Source of the DNA: an uncultured Pseudanabaenaceae cyanobacterium
Lineage (GTDB): Bacteria > Cyanobacteriota > Cyanobacteriia > PCC-9006 > JAAUQQ01
NCBI GenBank assembly: GCA_937949725.1
Contig: CALECT010000181.1
Coordinates: forward strand, 1 to 39,328
Direction: 5' to 3'
Length of the DNA: 39,328 nt
This document shows, piece by piece, positions 1 to 7,848 of the stretch (positions are counted from its first letter, which is position 1; each line of letters opens with the position of its first letter). The notes beneath the pieces were generated by a model. It was not told the origin of the DNA. It worked only from the letters and a program-made list of their open reading frames with translations, and did not search any database. Both the position numbers and the translations under genes were made by a program.

Positions 1-143
1 TTGGATTCTGAGCGACCGGCGATCGCCCATTTCACCGTGCCATTGTCCCCCACTTGCTTAAGCAAGTAACCACAAAGGATGCGACCGACAAACCCTGTTG
101 CGCCAAAAACAACCAAATCGTAGCTAGGTTTGTGATCAACCAT
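1..143 (-). CDS. Saccharopine dehydrogenase-like NAD(P)-binding oxidoreductase (partial, N-terminus only)
   Basis: Reading leftward from an ATG at 143, the frame stays open to the window edge (47 codons). The product begins with a Rossmann fold: the sequence DLVVFGATGFVGRILCGYL carries the nucleotide-binding GATGFVG motif at about residues 14-20, and WAIAGRS follows at about 39-45. This start is characteristic of saccharopine dehydrogenase-like or trans-acting enoyl reductase family proteins, which are NAD(P)H-dependent membrane-associated reductases. The catalytic part lies outside the window, so the substrate cannot be inferred. The gene is divergent from the esterase at 322, and the two share a 178-bp promoter region. 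The family assignment rests on the N-terminal motif alone. Confidence 0.72.
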   Translation of the reverse strand, partial: MVDHKPSYDLVVFGATGFVGRILCGYLLKQVGDNGTVKWAIAGRSES

Positions 144-234
144 GGAATGCCTTTGATAAATACCTTGCGCAAATCGCTTCCGTGGAAGCAGTTCCAGCCT
201 ACGACTGGTTCAGTCTCTCCTATTATTCTAGGGT

Positions 235-278
235 GCCAGCAGCGACTCCCTATTCTTCCTTAGGTCTCCGCTGCTGGC
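235..278. repeat. Perfect 10-bp inverted repeat in divergent promoter region
   Basis: GCCAGCAGCG at 235-244 is matched exactly by CGCTGCTGGC at 269-278 across a 24-base spacer. It ends 43 bases before the esterase start codon. It could be an operator for the divergent genes or a hairpin in the esterase mRNA leader. There is no U-tract, so a terminator is unlikely. Confidence 0.5.
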
Positions 279-321
279 CTCCTTTCCCCAACTTGCTAAG
301 CGACTCACCCGAACCAGTGCC

Positions 322-1296
322 ATGACCCCTGACCTCAGCATTCGCATGCTCGACTGGTTGCTCAAGCGACGCAAGCCAATCTACGACCATAGCCTGTCAG
401 AAATCGAGGAGCGTAATGCAGCCCCGCTCGATGGTGTCTTGGCCCGGCTACTGCTGGGAGCAAAACTGTCACTGCCAAAAGTTGTAGACAAAACTATAGT
501 GGGCCGCCATGGTGATATCCCCATCCGCCTCTACTACCCTCGCTTAGGGGCAGATCTACCCCTGGTTGTCTTTTTCCATGGTGGCGGTTGGGTCACCGGC
601 AGCCTAGAATCCCACGATCGCCTCTGCCGACAAATTGCTAAACGCAGTGGTGCCCTGATTATGGCCGTGGACTATCGCCTGGCCCCCTGGCACAAATATC
701 CCATTCCCCTAGAAGATTGCTACGACGCAGTTTTATGGGCTGCATCTCAAGCCACAAGTCTCGGCGTGGCTCCGCACCAGCTCATGGTCATGGGCGATAG
801 CGCCGGGGGCAACATGGCAGCGGCGGTCTGCCTCATGGCTCGCGATCAGGCCGGTCCCCAAATCCTGCGGCAGATTTTGCTATACCCCTCGGTGGATGGA
901 ACCCTCTCCTATCCGTCCCATCAGCGCTATGCCGATGCGCCATTGCTCAGCCAAGCGGACATTCACTTTTATCGGGACCAGTACATGAGCAACCCAGCGG
1001 ATCTGCAAACGGCTTACTTCTCTCCGCTCTTGGCCAAGACCCTAGAACAGTTGCCCCCGGCCTTTGTTTTGACAGCCGAGTACGATCCCCTCCATGATGA
1101 AGCCAAGGCTTTTGCAGAAAAGCTTACAGCCGCTGGAGGCGACGCGATTTACAGGGATTATCCTGGGATGATCCATGCCTTTTTGATGTTTCCGAACTTT
1201 TGTTCCGGGGCGGTGCCTGCCTTGGAAGCTATTGCCGCAGATATTAAGGCTGCAATCGCTAACGCTCCCCATCAACCTGTCGAACCGAGTCTCTAA
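322..1296 (+). CDS. Alpha/beta hydrolase, HSL-type esterase/lipase
   Basis: A 324-residue serine esterase of the hormone-sensitive-lipase (bacterial class IV) family. The oxyanion-hole motif HGGGW lies at residues 86-90. The nucleophile elbow GDSAGG places the catalytic serine at S160, the acid is D255 in the DPLHDE segment, and the base is H285 in GMIHAF. No signal peptide is evident, so it should act in the cytoplasm on short to medium acyl or carboxyl esters. It is the first gene of a co-directional trio: the dehydrogenase starts 46 bases after its stop and the flavin monooxygenase follows. This suggests its substrate is an ester made by the monooxygenase. No clear Shine-Dalgarno site precedes the ATG. 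Family assignment is secure; substrate is inference. Confidence 0.9.
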   Translation: MTPDLSIRMLDWLLKRRKPIYDHSLSEIEERNAAPLDGVLARLLLGAKLSLPKVVDKTIVGRHGDIPIRLYYPRLGADLPLVVFFHGGGWVTGSLESHDRLCRQIAKRSGALIMAVDYRLAPWHKYPIPLEDCYDAVLWAASQATSLGVAPHQLMVMGDSAGGNMAAAVCLMARDQAGPQILRQILLYPSVDGTLSYPSHQRYADAPLLSQADIHFYRDQYMSNPADLQTAYFSPLLAKTLEQLPPAFVLTAEYDPLHDEAKAFAEKLTAAGGDAIYRDYPGMIHAFLMFPNFCSGAVPALEAIAADIKAAIANAPHQPVEPSL

Positions 1297-1342
1297 ACCT
1301 CAGTCTTCCAATCTAGCGCCCCGGGCTGCATCCCCTCTCACC

Positions 1343-2149
1343 ATGACTCAACTCCAAGACGCAACCGTTTTAATTACAGGGGCCGCAGGTGGGTTTGGGC
1401 GATCGCTAACCCGCCAACTCTTAGCCAAAGGCAGTCAGCTTATCCTGACCGATCATCCCTCAGCCAATCTGCAATCCAAACTTAATGACCTGGAAACCGA
1501 AGCTAGCCCCGGCAAGGTGCTCGCCTATTTTGATCTCGATATTGCTGATGTCAATGGCTGCGAAGCGCTCTATGGCGAAGTCCAGAAGCTCAATGTTGTT
1601 CCCGACGTTGTGATCAACAATGCTGGCATTGCCCTTCTCGGCACCATGGTGGACACTCCCGCCGATCGTTGGGACACCATGATGCAGGTCAATCTCCTCG
1701 CCCCCATGCGCCTCAGCACTCGCTTTGCCACCGACATGATGGCTCGCGGCCAGGGACACATTGTCAATATTTCGTCTCTGGCGGGCTGGATTGCCATGCC
1801 TGGTTTGACGGCCTATGCAGCTAGCAAATTCGGATTGCGGGGCTTTAGCGAAGGGTTGCGCCATGAGCTGACGCCTTACGAAGTGCAAGTCACCACAGTC
1901 TATCCGTTCTTTAGCCGGACGCCATTGCTGAACGGTCCTCGGTTTGGCCGTTTTGCCGAGTCTGATAAGCCTTTACCCAACGCGCTGACCACTGACCCGA
2001 ATCAGATCATGGCCAAGACGATTCGCGCGATCGAACGTAACCAGCATGAGGTGTTCCCAGATAAATTCGCCTTGATTGGACATTGGCTCAAACGCTATTT
2101 CCCATTTATCTTTGGATTACTGGGGCGCAGCAAGGCCCAGTCAAGCTGA
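1343..2149 (+). CDS. Short-chain dehydrogenase/reductase (classical SDR)
   Basis: A 268-residue NAD(P)-dependent oxidoreductase. The cofactor motif TGAAGGFG lies at residues 12-19, the structural NNAG at 92-95, and the catalytic set is N117, S145, Y158 and K162 (Y-AAS-K). The spacing is that of classical SDRs. The C-terminus RYFPFIFGLLG is hydrophobic and could touch a membrane. The frame stays open upstream, into the end of the esterase gene, but homology begins just after the ATG at 1343, which is taken as the start. It lies between an esterase and a flavin monooxygenase, with intergenic gaps of 46 and 55 bases, so one mRNA is likely. A plausible role is interconversion of an alcohol and the ketone used by the monooxygenase. 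Confidence 0.9.
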   Translation: MTQLQDATVLITGAAGGFGRSLTRQLLAKGSQLILTDHPSANLQSKLNDLETEASPGKVLAYFDLDIADVNGCEALYGEVQKLNVVPDVVINNAGIALLGTMVDTPADRWDTMMQVNLLAPMRLSTRFATDMMARGQGHIVNISSLAGWIAMPGLTAYAASKFGLRGFSEGLRHELTPYEVQVTTVYPFFSRTPLLNGPRFGRFAESDKPLPNALTTDPNQIMAKTIRAIERNQHEVFPDKFALIGHWLKRYFPFIFGLLGRSKAQSS

Positions 2150-2204
2150 GCCCTAGCCAGTTCTATCTCCCTCCCTTTATTCAGAGCATCACCCCAGCCG
2201 TTGT

Positions 2205-3536
2205 ATGAGCAATACCCAACAGAAACAGTTAATTATTGGAGCTGGATTTGTGGGCCTAGGCATCGCCCAGTCCCTTAAGGCTGCTGGCATTGCCTATGAC
2301 CAAGTGGATGCCAGTGACGATATTGGGGGCAACTGGCACCATGGCGTGTATTCCACAGCTCACATCATTTCTTCTAAAAAGGTCACCCAGTTCCCCCAGT
2401 TCCCCATGCCGGAGAGCTACCCTCCATTCCCCAGTGCGAAGAACATGGTGGCCTATATCAATGCATTCACCGACCACTTCCAGCTGAGGGAGCATATACA
2501 ACTCAATACCAAAGTCACGTTGGTCAGGCCCATTGAAGAAAATAATTGGGAAGTGACTTTCGAGACTGGTGAGCAGTCTGTCTATAAAGGCGTGGTTCTT
2601 TGTAATGGGCACCACTGGTCTAAGCGGTTCCCAGAGTTCAAGGGAGAATTTAGCGGCGAGATTTGGCATTCCAAGGACTATCGCCATCCTGATCAACTCC
2701 GAGGGAAGCGAGTGTTGGTCATCGGCGGCGGCAACTCTGCCTGTGACATTGCGGCGGAAGCGGGCCGGGTGGGGGCGAAGTCCATTTTAAGTTTGCGAGA
2801 ATCAGTCTGGTTTATTCCCAAAAGCTTTGCGGGGATTCCCATCGTCAATTTATTTCGGCCCTGGACGCCGGGATGGCTACAGCGACTGATCGTCCACAGT
2901 ATTATTCGCCTCACCTTTGGCCCCCACAAAAGCTACGGACTCCCTAAGCCCAAGCATCGCCTCTTCGACAAACATCCCACCCTCAACAATGAAGTTCCCT
3001 ACTACATTCAGCACGGACGCATTGTGCCAAAGCCCGAGGTTGAGCGCTTAGAGGGGCACCAAGCTTACTTTGTCGACGGCACGAGCGCAACAGTGGATAC
3101 GATCGTTTGCGCAACAGGGTATCACTTGGCCTATCCCTTCTTGCCCCCGGAGCTACAGCGAGTTAAGGGAGCCACGGCTCAATGCTATGCGGGGTCATTT
3201 CTCTCGGATTATCGAGGGCTTTCTTTTCTGGGCTGGGGCCAGGCTCGCGGCGGCGTGGGTTCGCTGATGGGCGCCTATGGCCCCCTGTTTGCGAAGCTGC
3301 TTAAGCTCCAGGATCAAGTTGATGTGCCCCTAGGTTTAGTCTTTAAGGAGCTGGGCTTGGGCTTACCGAAAACCCACCTATCTGATCCTCAGGCTGTGTT
3401 TATACAACTCAAGTTGCTGCGCTGGCTCTTTCCCTGGCTCAAGCGCAAGGCCCAGCAAACTGAGAATCAATATGCTCCATTCGAGAATCAACCCATTGCC
3501 GCGACACGAAAAGTTGAATCGCTGACCGTTTATTAA
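2205..3536 (+). CDS. Flavin-containing monooxygenase (FMO/Baeyer-Villiger type)
   Basis: A 443-residue flavoprotein with two dinucleotide folds: GAGFVG at residues 12-17 for FAD and GGGNSA at 174-179 for NADPH. Between them FSGEIWHSKDY (149-159) fits the FxGxxxHxxxY fingerprint of class B flavin monooxygenases, the FMO and Baeyer-Villiger group. ATGYH at 303-307 is the second conserved motif of the superfamily. The enzyme would use NADPH and O2 to oxygenate a ketone (to an ester) or a soft nucleophile such as N or S. Neighbouring dehydrogenase and esterase genes favour the ketone-to-ester reaction. A segment around residues 211-240 (PIVNLF, LIVHSIIRL) is hydrophobic and may associate with a membrane. 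The exact substrate cannot be told from sequence. Confidence 0.88.
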   Translation: MSNTQQKQLIIGAGFVGLGIAQSLKAAGIAYDQVDASDDIGGNWHHGVYSTAHIISSKKVTQFPQFPMPESYPPFPSAKNMVAYINAFTDHFQLREHIQLNTKVTLVRPIEENNWEVTFETGEQSVYKGVVLCNGHHWSKRFPEFKGEFSGEIWHSKDYRHPDQLRGKRVLVIGGGNSACDIAAEAGRVGAKSILSLRESVWFIPKSFAGIPIVNLFRPWTPGWLQRLIVHSIIRLTFGPHKSYGLPKPKHRLFDKHPTLNNEVPYYIQHGRIVPKPEVERLEGHQAYFVDGTSATVDTIVCATGYHLAYPFLPPELQRVKGATAQCYAGSFLSDYRGLSFLGWGQARGGVGSLMGAYGPLFAKLLKLQDQVDVPLGLVFKELGLGLPKTHLSDPQAVFIQLKLLRWLFPWLKRKAQQTENQYAPFENQPIAATRKVESLTVY

Positions 3537-3756
3537 CCTGAGTTCGACAGCGCATGTTGATGCCTGTGCAGCATCTGCAAGCTACAACTCACTGCGAAGA
3601 ATTTCCCCAGCAGAAATGGGCCCAGTAGCCTAACAGTATTGGATTGCAGCCAACTTCGATCAGGTTTTTATAATAGCTGCCAGTCATCGAAATCATGTTT
3701 GGCTAAGGGCCAATACGATCGCTATACCCTCTATCAACCAGAGCTTTTCCCTAGCT

Positions 3757-4746
3757 CTATCCCGCAGCACTCGTCCCCAATGCTTCAATCACGGCATCAT
3801 GCAAAAGACCATTGCTGGCAACAATCCCCACATTTCCCGTCATCTTAATCCCATTGGTGAAATCCAAAGGCTTGCCATGGCGATCGCTCACCCTACCTCC
3901 AGCCTCCTCCAACACGATCGCCCCCGCCGCATGGTCCCAAATATTTTCACAGCGATGAGTTGAACTCGCCGATGGCAACCGCAAATAGAGATCCGCATCG
4001 CCCCGCGCGATCGCTCCATACTTCCCCAAACTATCCATCGACAACGGTTCAGTTGTAATCCCAACCGCCTGAGCCGCCGCCAACTGTTCCTCCGGCGTTC
4101 CATGGGCCGCCACCACACTCTGAATCAACCGAAACGATTCTCGTTGCGCCTCGCCATTCACCTGCAAAGGCCTAGACTGCTGCAAATCCAAACTCAGCAT
4201 CTGCGCCCCTTGCCCCCGCACCGCTACAAACACAGTGCCAGGCAACATATCAGTTGTAGCATCATCAAGCGGAAACGCCGGGCAAACCACCACACCCAGC
4301 TGAACTTGGCCGTTTTCGATTAGGGCTAGAGCGATCGCATATTGGTCTCCCCGCACATATCCCTTCGTGCCATCAATCGGGTCCAACGTCCAAAAGCGAT
4401 TGCTGATTTCTCCCTTCCCTCGCCCGACCCAATCTAAAACCTCAGCCTCAGTGGCATCAGCAATAAATCGCTCCACCATCTGCACGACGTTGCCCAGCAG
4501 ATCACCCTGGCTCTGTAACAGCATGGCATCTTCCTCACCCACTACCGGGTCCTGTGGAAACGCCTCCGCCAGGGCTCGGCAAATCAACGCCTGGGACCCA
4601 TAGTCTGCAATCGTTACTGGGCTGGCATCAGGCTTATCCACTGCATTCGCTAACTGCTCCGCCCTCACTGTCTCGCACAGTTGAGCCGCCGCTAGAGTCG
4701 CCGCGATCGCAATTTCCCGTTCATTTTGATAAGCCAGATCAGACAT
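3757..4746 (-). CDS. 3'(2'),5'-bisphosphate nucleotidase, HAL2/CysQ-like (inositol monophosphatase superfamily)
   Basis: A 329-residue Mg-dependent, lithium-sensitive-type phosphatase. The metal and catalytic motifs are present: VTIADYG around D48, GEED at 70-73, DPIDGTKGY at 122-130 (metal ligands D122 and D125), and the C-terminal WDHAAGAIVLEEAGG with D271. The insertion between GEED and DPIDGT and the overall length fit the HAL2/SAL1 branch, which hydrolyses 3'-phosphoadenosine 5'-phosphate left over from sulfate assimilation. Short inositol-monophosphatase homologues are usually nearer 270 residues. It is divergent from the small TIGR03792 gene, 80 bases away, and convergent with the monooxygenase. 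A broader phosphatase range, including inositol phosphates, cannot be excluded. Confidence 0.85.
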   Translation of the reverse strand: MSDLAYQNEREIAIAATLAAAQLCETVRAEQLANAVDKPDASPVTIADYGSQALICRALAEAFPQDPVVGEEDAMLLQSQGDLLGNVVQMVERFIADATEAEVLDWVGRGKGEISNRFWTLDPIDGTKGYVRGDQYAIALALIENGQVQLGVVVCPAFPLDDATTDMLPGTVFVAVRGQGAQMLSLDLQQSRPLQVNGEAQRESFRLIQSVVAAHGTPEEQLAAAQAVGITTEPLSMDSLGKYGAIARGDADLYLRLPSASSTHRCENIWDHAAGAIVLEEAGGRVSDRHGKPLDFTNGIKMTGNVGIVASNGLLHDAVIEALGTSAAG

Positions 4747-4826
4747 CGCAAAGCAGAGGAGAAAAGGACCAGCTCAAATGCTAGCGTGAAATCATCGCCC
4801 TTCCGTCACGCCTCCCGAACGAAGTC

Positions 4827-5129
4827 ATGTACATCGAATATCTGCGCTTTCGCGTTGAGCCTCTCCTGCGCGACCAGTTTGTCCAACAAGACAAAGCCAT
4901 CTGGACCGTAGCGCTGTCCCAAAATCCGGGTTATCACAAAAAAGAAGTCTGGCTCAACCCTGAGGACCCCGGTGAAATCATTGCCGTGATTTGGTGGAGC
5001 GATCGCGACCAATGGAAAGCCATCCCCCTCGCTGAACTCACCGAACTGGAAGCACGCTTCAACCAAGCCATGGGCGCAGGCACCTACGAACTCGTTGAAG
5101 CCCGCGAATACCATCTCGCAGACTCCTAG
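4827..5129 (+). CDS. TIGR03792 family protein (small dimeric alpha/beta-barrel-like)
   Basis: A 100-residue protein of a family common in cyanobacteria and related to the antibiotic-biosynthesis-monooxygenase (ABM) fold. It opens with the strand YIEYLRFRV, has the central segment PGYHKKEVWLNPEDPGEII and the WWSDRDQW motif at about 57-64, and ends with a strand ELVEAREYHL. No catalytic residues are established for this family. It has no signal peptide or membrane segment. It stands alone on the plus strand between two minus-strand genes. A 9-bp hairpin just after its stop separates it from the convergent DUF4870 gene. The family call comes from its sequence pattern and length; the function is unknown. 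Confidence 0.75.
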   Translation: MYIEYLRFRVEPLLRDQFVQQDKAIWTVALSQNPGYHKKEVWLNPEDPGEIIAVIWWSDRDQWKAIPLAELTELEARFNQAMGAGTYELVEAREYHLADS

Positions 5130-5143
5130 CCCTATAAAACAAA

Positions 5144-5172
5144 GGGGAGATGCGCCCAAGACACATCTCCCC
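5144..5172 (-). terminator. Rho-independent terminator for the DUF4870 gene
   Basis: GGGGAGATG at 5144-5152 pairs with CATCTCCCC at 5164-5172 over an 11-base loop. Read on the minus strand, the 9-bp stem is followed by TTTGTTTTAT, a U-rich tail. It lies between convergent genes; on the plus strand the tail is C/A-rich, so it should stop mainly leftward transcription. Confidence 0.6.
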
Positions 5173-5206
5173 CAAACCTAAATCCAACGAATCTCCAGCA
5201 ATGCGC

Positions 5207-5566
5207 CTACAAAGGCAAGCGGAAAATAAACGGATACTTGAACACCTCATCCGGAGCCGCCAAACTGCGATAAACCGCAAAGGCAGGTAGTGCGAAGTTA
5301 TAAAACAAACCAACAGGAATCAAAATCGGTGACAAGAGCCAGCCGATCAAGATGAAGTAGAGAAAGCCCAGCACGCCACCTAGCACCCACAGGTTGATGT
5401 GAAAGCTAATGGATTCCTTGGCGCTATCCTTCACCACCTGGTCATCGGACACCAGCATGATGGCAATGGGAATGCCAATGGAAATAAAGGACAGACCAAA
5501 AAAGCCACACCCATGGCAAATCGCCGAGAGCAACTTGCGCTTATCCGAATCGTAAGTTGTGTGCAT
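5207..5566 (-). CDS. DUF4870 domain membrane protein
   Basis: A 119-residue integral membrane protein. After a short polar N-terminus (HTTYDSDKRKL) there are two to three hydrophobic segments: about residues 15-42 (ICHGCGFFGLSFISIGIPIA...), 62-88 (NLWVLGGVLGFLYFILIGWL) and 90-105. The segment VVKDSAKESISFHINLW between them is the DUF4870 hallmark: a charged loop followed by the Q/H-I-N pattern. The function of this family is unknown. A frame from a TTG at 5584 is also open, but the ATG at 5566 has a GGAGG site 8 bases upstream and is preferred. The nearest gene upstream on this strand is purF, which is too far away to be in the same operon without the long hairpin at 5740. Confidence 0.75.
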   Translation of the reverse strand: MHTTYDSDKRKLLSAICHGCGFFGLSFISIGIPIAIMLVSDDQVVKDSAKESISFHINLWVLGGVLGFLYFILIGWLLSPILIPVGLFYNFALPAFAVYRSLAAPDEVFKYPFIFRLPL

Positions 5567-5574
5567 CCCGAAAG

Positions 5575-5579
5575 CCTCC
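5575..5579 (-). promoter_or_regulatory. Shine-Dalgarno site fixing the DUF4870 start
   Basis: GGAGG on the minus strand sits 8 bases before the ATG at 5566. It supports this start over the TTG at 5584, which overlaps the site's upstream side. Confidence 0.65.
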
Positions 5580-5739
5580 GGCAATCAATTCCCCTTCATT
5601 ATGAAAGGACAGCCTAGATTTGGATAGGGCTAGAAAACAAACAAAATGTTCGGTCCTCCCCCCCTTATCAGTTAGAGGACGGAGGATTTTGACAAGCCTG
5701 ATACCACGAGAGGCATCGGTAGGCTGAGTTGAAGAATGC

Positions 5740-5786
5740 CCCCAACAAGGGCAAACGTTTAAGCCTTGGCTGGGGCCTTGTTGGGG
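5740..5786. repeat. Long hairpin downstream of purF
   Basis: CCCCAACAAGG (5740-5750) pairs perfectly with CCTTGTTGGGG (5776-5786), enclosing 25 bases that include the palindrome AAACGTTT. It lies 34 bases after the purF stop. It has no U-tract on either strand, so it may stabilise the 3' end of the mRNA or terminate with a factor rather than act as an intrinsic terminator. Confidence 0.45.
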
Positions 5787-5819
5787 TATGGAAGTCTGAA
5801 TGAGGGCTAGGCGATCGCG

Positions 5820-7391
5820 CTAAACTCCCACTCCGGCAGCCACGCCAGCTTTCTCCAACATCAGCTTGGAGCCCCGCAGCTCATCGGGAATATCCACTGG
5901 ATACTTGCCGCTAAAACAGGCATGACAGAAGTGGTCCACATTTTCCTGAGTCGCCTTGAGCATGCCATCAATGCTCAAATACCCCAGAGTATCTACCTTA
6001 ATTTGCTCCTCAATCTCAGCAACGGTCTTAGTCGCCGCGATTAATTGCTCCTGGGAATCCGTATCAATGCCATAGAAGCAAGGATGGGTAATGGGCGGAG
6101 AGGAAATGCGCATATGAACTTCCTTTGCCCCCGCCTCTCGCAATGCCTGAACGAGCTTGCGGCTTGTGTTGCCCCGCACAATCGAGTCATCCACCACAAT
6201 AATCCGCTTGCCCTGGAGTACATCCTTGAGGGGATTGAGCTTCATGCGAATGCCTGCCTCTCGCATAATCTGGCTGGGCTGAATAAAGGTGCGGCCCACA
6301 TAGCGATTCTTGATCAAGCCCTCCTCATAGGGAATACCTGACTCTTCCGCATAGCCGATCGCCGCCGGAATGCCCGAGTCCGGAACCCCCATCACCATAT
6401 CCGCTTCAATGGGATGCTCCTGGGCCAGAATTTGCCCAATACGGCGACGATAGGAGTACAGCGTCTCGCCATGGAAATGGCTATCGGGGCGAGCAAAGTA
6501 AATCATTTCGAAGACACAGAGCTTCGGCTCAGGCTTCTCAGCCCACATGTGAGATGAAATCCCGGTTTCATCAATCCAAACCATCTCGCCGGGCTCTACA
6601 TCCCGCAAATAGGAAGCGCCGATGATATCCAAACCACAAGTCTCAGACGCCAAAACGTAGAGCAGTTGCCCCGGAGGACCATCAGGGTTTTCCAAAGTAC
6701 CAATCACCAACGGTCGAATGCCATTGGTATCGCGCACACCCATCATGCCTTCAGGGGTACCGATAACAAGACTGAAAGCCCCTTCCGACTTACGGAATGC
6801 ATCAATTCCCGCATCCTTCCAAGACAGCCCCGCCTTAATGCCCTCAGCAATTTCCAACGCAATCATCTCAGAATCGGTTGTGGTGTTGGTGTCCAACCCC
6901 CGAGCCACCAAATCCTGCTTTAGCGCCAGGGTGTTCACCAAGTTGCCGTTATGGGCCAGGGCAAAATCACCTTTTTGGGTCTCAATCACAGCTGGCTGGG
7001 CATTGCCCGCATGGCTGGAGCCCGTTGTGGAATAGCGGGTGTGGGCTACCGACATATAGCCCTTCATGCCATCCAAAATATCTTCGTTAAACACTTGGGA
7101 AACCAAGCCCATGTGTTTGTGGGTCTTCACCTCAGTCGCATCGCCGCTGCGGCTAAATACCGAAATACCCGCTGACTCCTGGCCCCGATGCTGCAACGCA
7201 TAAATACCGAAATAGGCAAGTCTGGCCACGTCAAACGTAGGAGTTGCATAAACGCCAAAGACACCGCAGGCTTCTTCGGGCTTATCGGGCCGCTCAAATG
7301 ACATGTCACGGGCAAGGTCAGCAGCATCATCTCCCATGGCGTTTAGCTCAATGTCACCAAAAGAACTAGCGTCAGCAGCGTTAGGCATCAT
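5820..7391 (-). CDS. purF: Amidophosphoribosyltransferase PurF
   Basis: This 523-residue enzyme makes 5-phosphoribosylamine from PRPP and glutamine, the first committed step of purine synthesis. EEACGVFGVYA holds the N-terminal nucleophile cysteine (C42 from this start), exposed by removal of a propeptide of about 41 residues. The glutaminase part contains RYSTTGSS and AHNGNLVN; the PRPP motif IIVVDDSIVRGNTSRK is in the C-terminal half. Cysteines in CVFEMIYF, HPCFYGID and HFCHACF match the [4Fe-4S] ligands of the Bacillus-type enzyme. The frame extends to a TTG at 7409, but the ATG pair at 7391/7388, with GGAG 12 bases upstream, is the better start. It follows purL on the same strand. Confidence 0.96.
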   Translation of the reverse strand: MMPNAADASSFGDIELNAMGDDAADLARDMSFERPDKPEEACGVFGVYATPTFDVARLAYFGIYALQHRGQESAGISVFSRSGDATEVKTHKHMGLVSQVFNEDILDGMKGYMSVAHTRYSTTGSSHAGNAQPAVIETQKGDFALAHNGNLVNTLALKQDLVARGLDTNTTTDSEMIALEIAEGIKAGLSWKDAGIDAFRKSEGAFSLVIGTPEGMMGVRDTNGIRPLVIGTLENPDGPPGQLLYVLASETCGLDIIGASYLRDVEPGEMVWIDETGISSHMWAEKPEPKLCVFEMIYFARPDSHFHGETLYSYRRRIGQILAQEHPIEADMVMGVPDSGIPAAIGYAEESGIPYEEGLIKNRYVGRTFIQPSQIMREAGIRMKLNPLKDVLQGKRIIVVDDSIVRGNTSRKLVQALREAGAKEVHMRISSPPITHPCFYGIDTDSQEQLIAATKTVAEIEEQIKVDTLGYLSIDGMLKATQENVDHFCHACFSGKYPVDIPDELRGSKLMLEKAGVAAGVGV

Positions 7392-7598
7392 GGGTGCGAT
7401 TGACTCCAAATATGGCGATAGCGGAAACCCAACTTCATTGAGCCGAAGCTCGTGGAAGTCATTAGGAGGCAGCCAGGCTGCGACTCCCCTGAGAAAGAAC
7501 AGTCATGCCCTTAAAGTCGGAACCCAAACAGGCAGCTAAGCCCGAGGACAAAAGAGTTCCGCAAGGTCGCGCATTGCTAGAAATTGGGATTAATCTCT

Positions 7599-7616
7599 AA
7601 CGTTACACAACGTTAC
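7599..7616. repeat. Tandem AACGTTAC repeat, 10-bp period
   Basis: AACGTTAC occurs at 7599-7606 and again at 7609-7616, one helical turn apart; each contains the palindrome AACGTT. It lies 208 bases upstream of the purF start. It looks like a pair of protein-binding sites, but no regulator is known from the sequence. Confidence 0.45.
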
Positions 7617-7626
7617 CAATGTATCT

Positions 7627-7656
7627 TCTATGGGGTAATTCAATTCATCCCATAGA
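7627..7656. repeat. 8-bp inverted repeat in purF leader
   Basis: TCTATGGG at 7627-7634 pairs with CCCATAGA at 7649-7656 over a 14-base A/T-rich loop. It is adjacent to the tandem repeat at 7599. It could be an operator or a leader hairpin. Confidence 0.4.
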
Positions 7657-7848
7657 GAAAGCTCACAGGCCCTATAAGTCAGAGTAACGCTATCTGAGAG
7701 CGTAATTCAGCATTCTCTGCGAAAGCAGGGAACCACCAACAAATGACTCAATGACCCACTGGCTTTAATAATTATTTAATCATTCTAGGACGATTCCCAG
7801 GGCTGAGGCGAAATTATCGACCCTGGATGAATCGTCAATAGAGGGGGC

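Larger units (their letters stand above)
7392..7848 (-). other. Intergenic leader between purL and purF
   Basis: There is no convincing gene in these 457 bases. They hold a tandem repeat (7599-7616), an 8-bp hairpin (7627-7656) and AT-rich stretches near 7760-7790. The length and content suggest purF has its own promoter and leader rather than simple read-through from purL. No riboswitch core such as the PurR-type or guanine aptamer consensus was recognised. Confidence 0.5.

Noticed and set aside
3537..3756. Possible small gene or terminator between the monooxygenase and the nucleotidase
   Set aside because: The plus-strand frame here runs into the antisense of the nucleotidase, and I found no stem-loop strong enough to call a terminator for either convergent gene.
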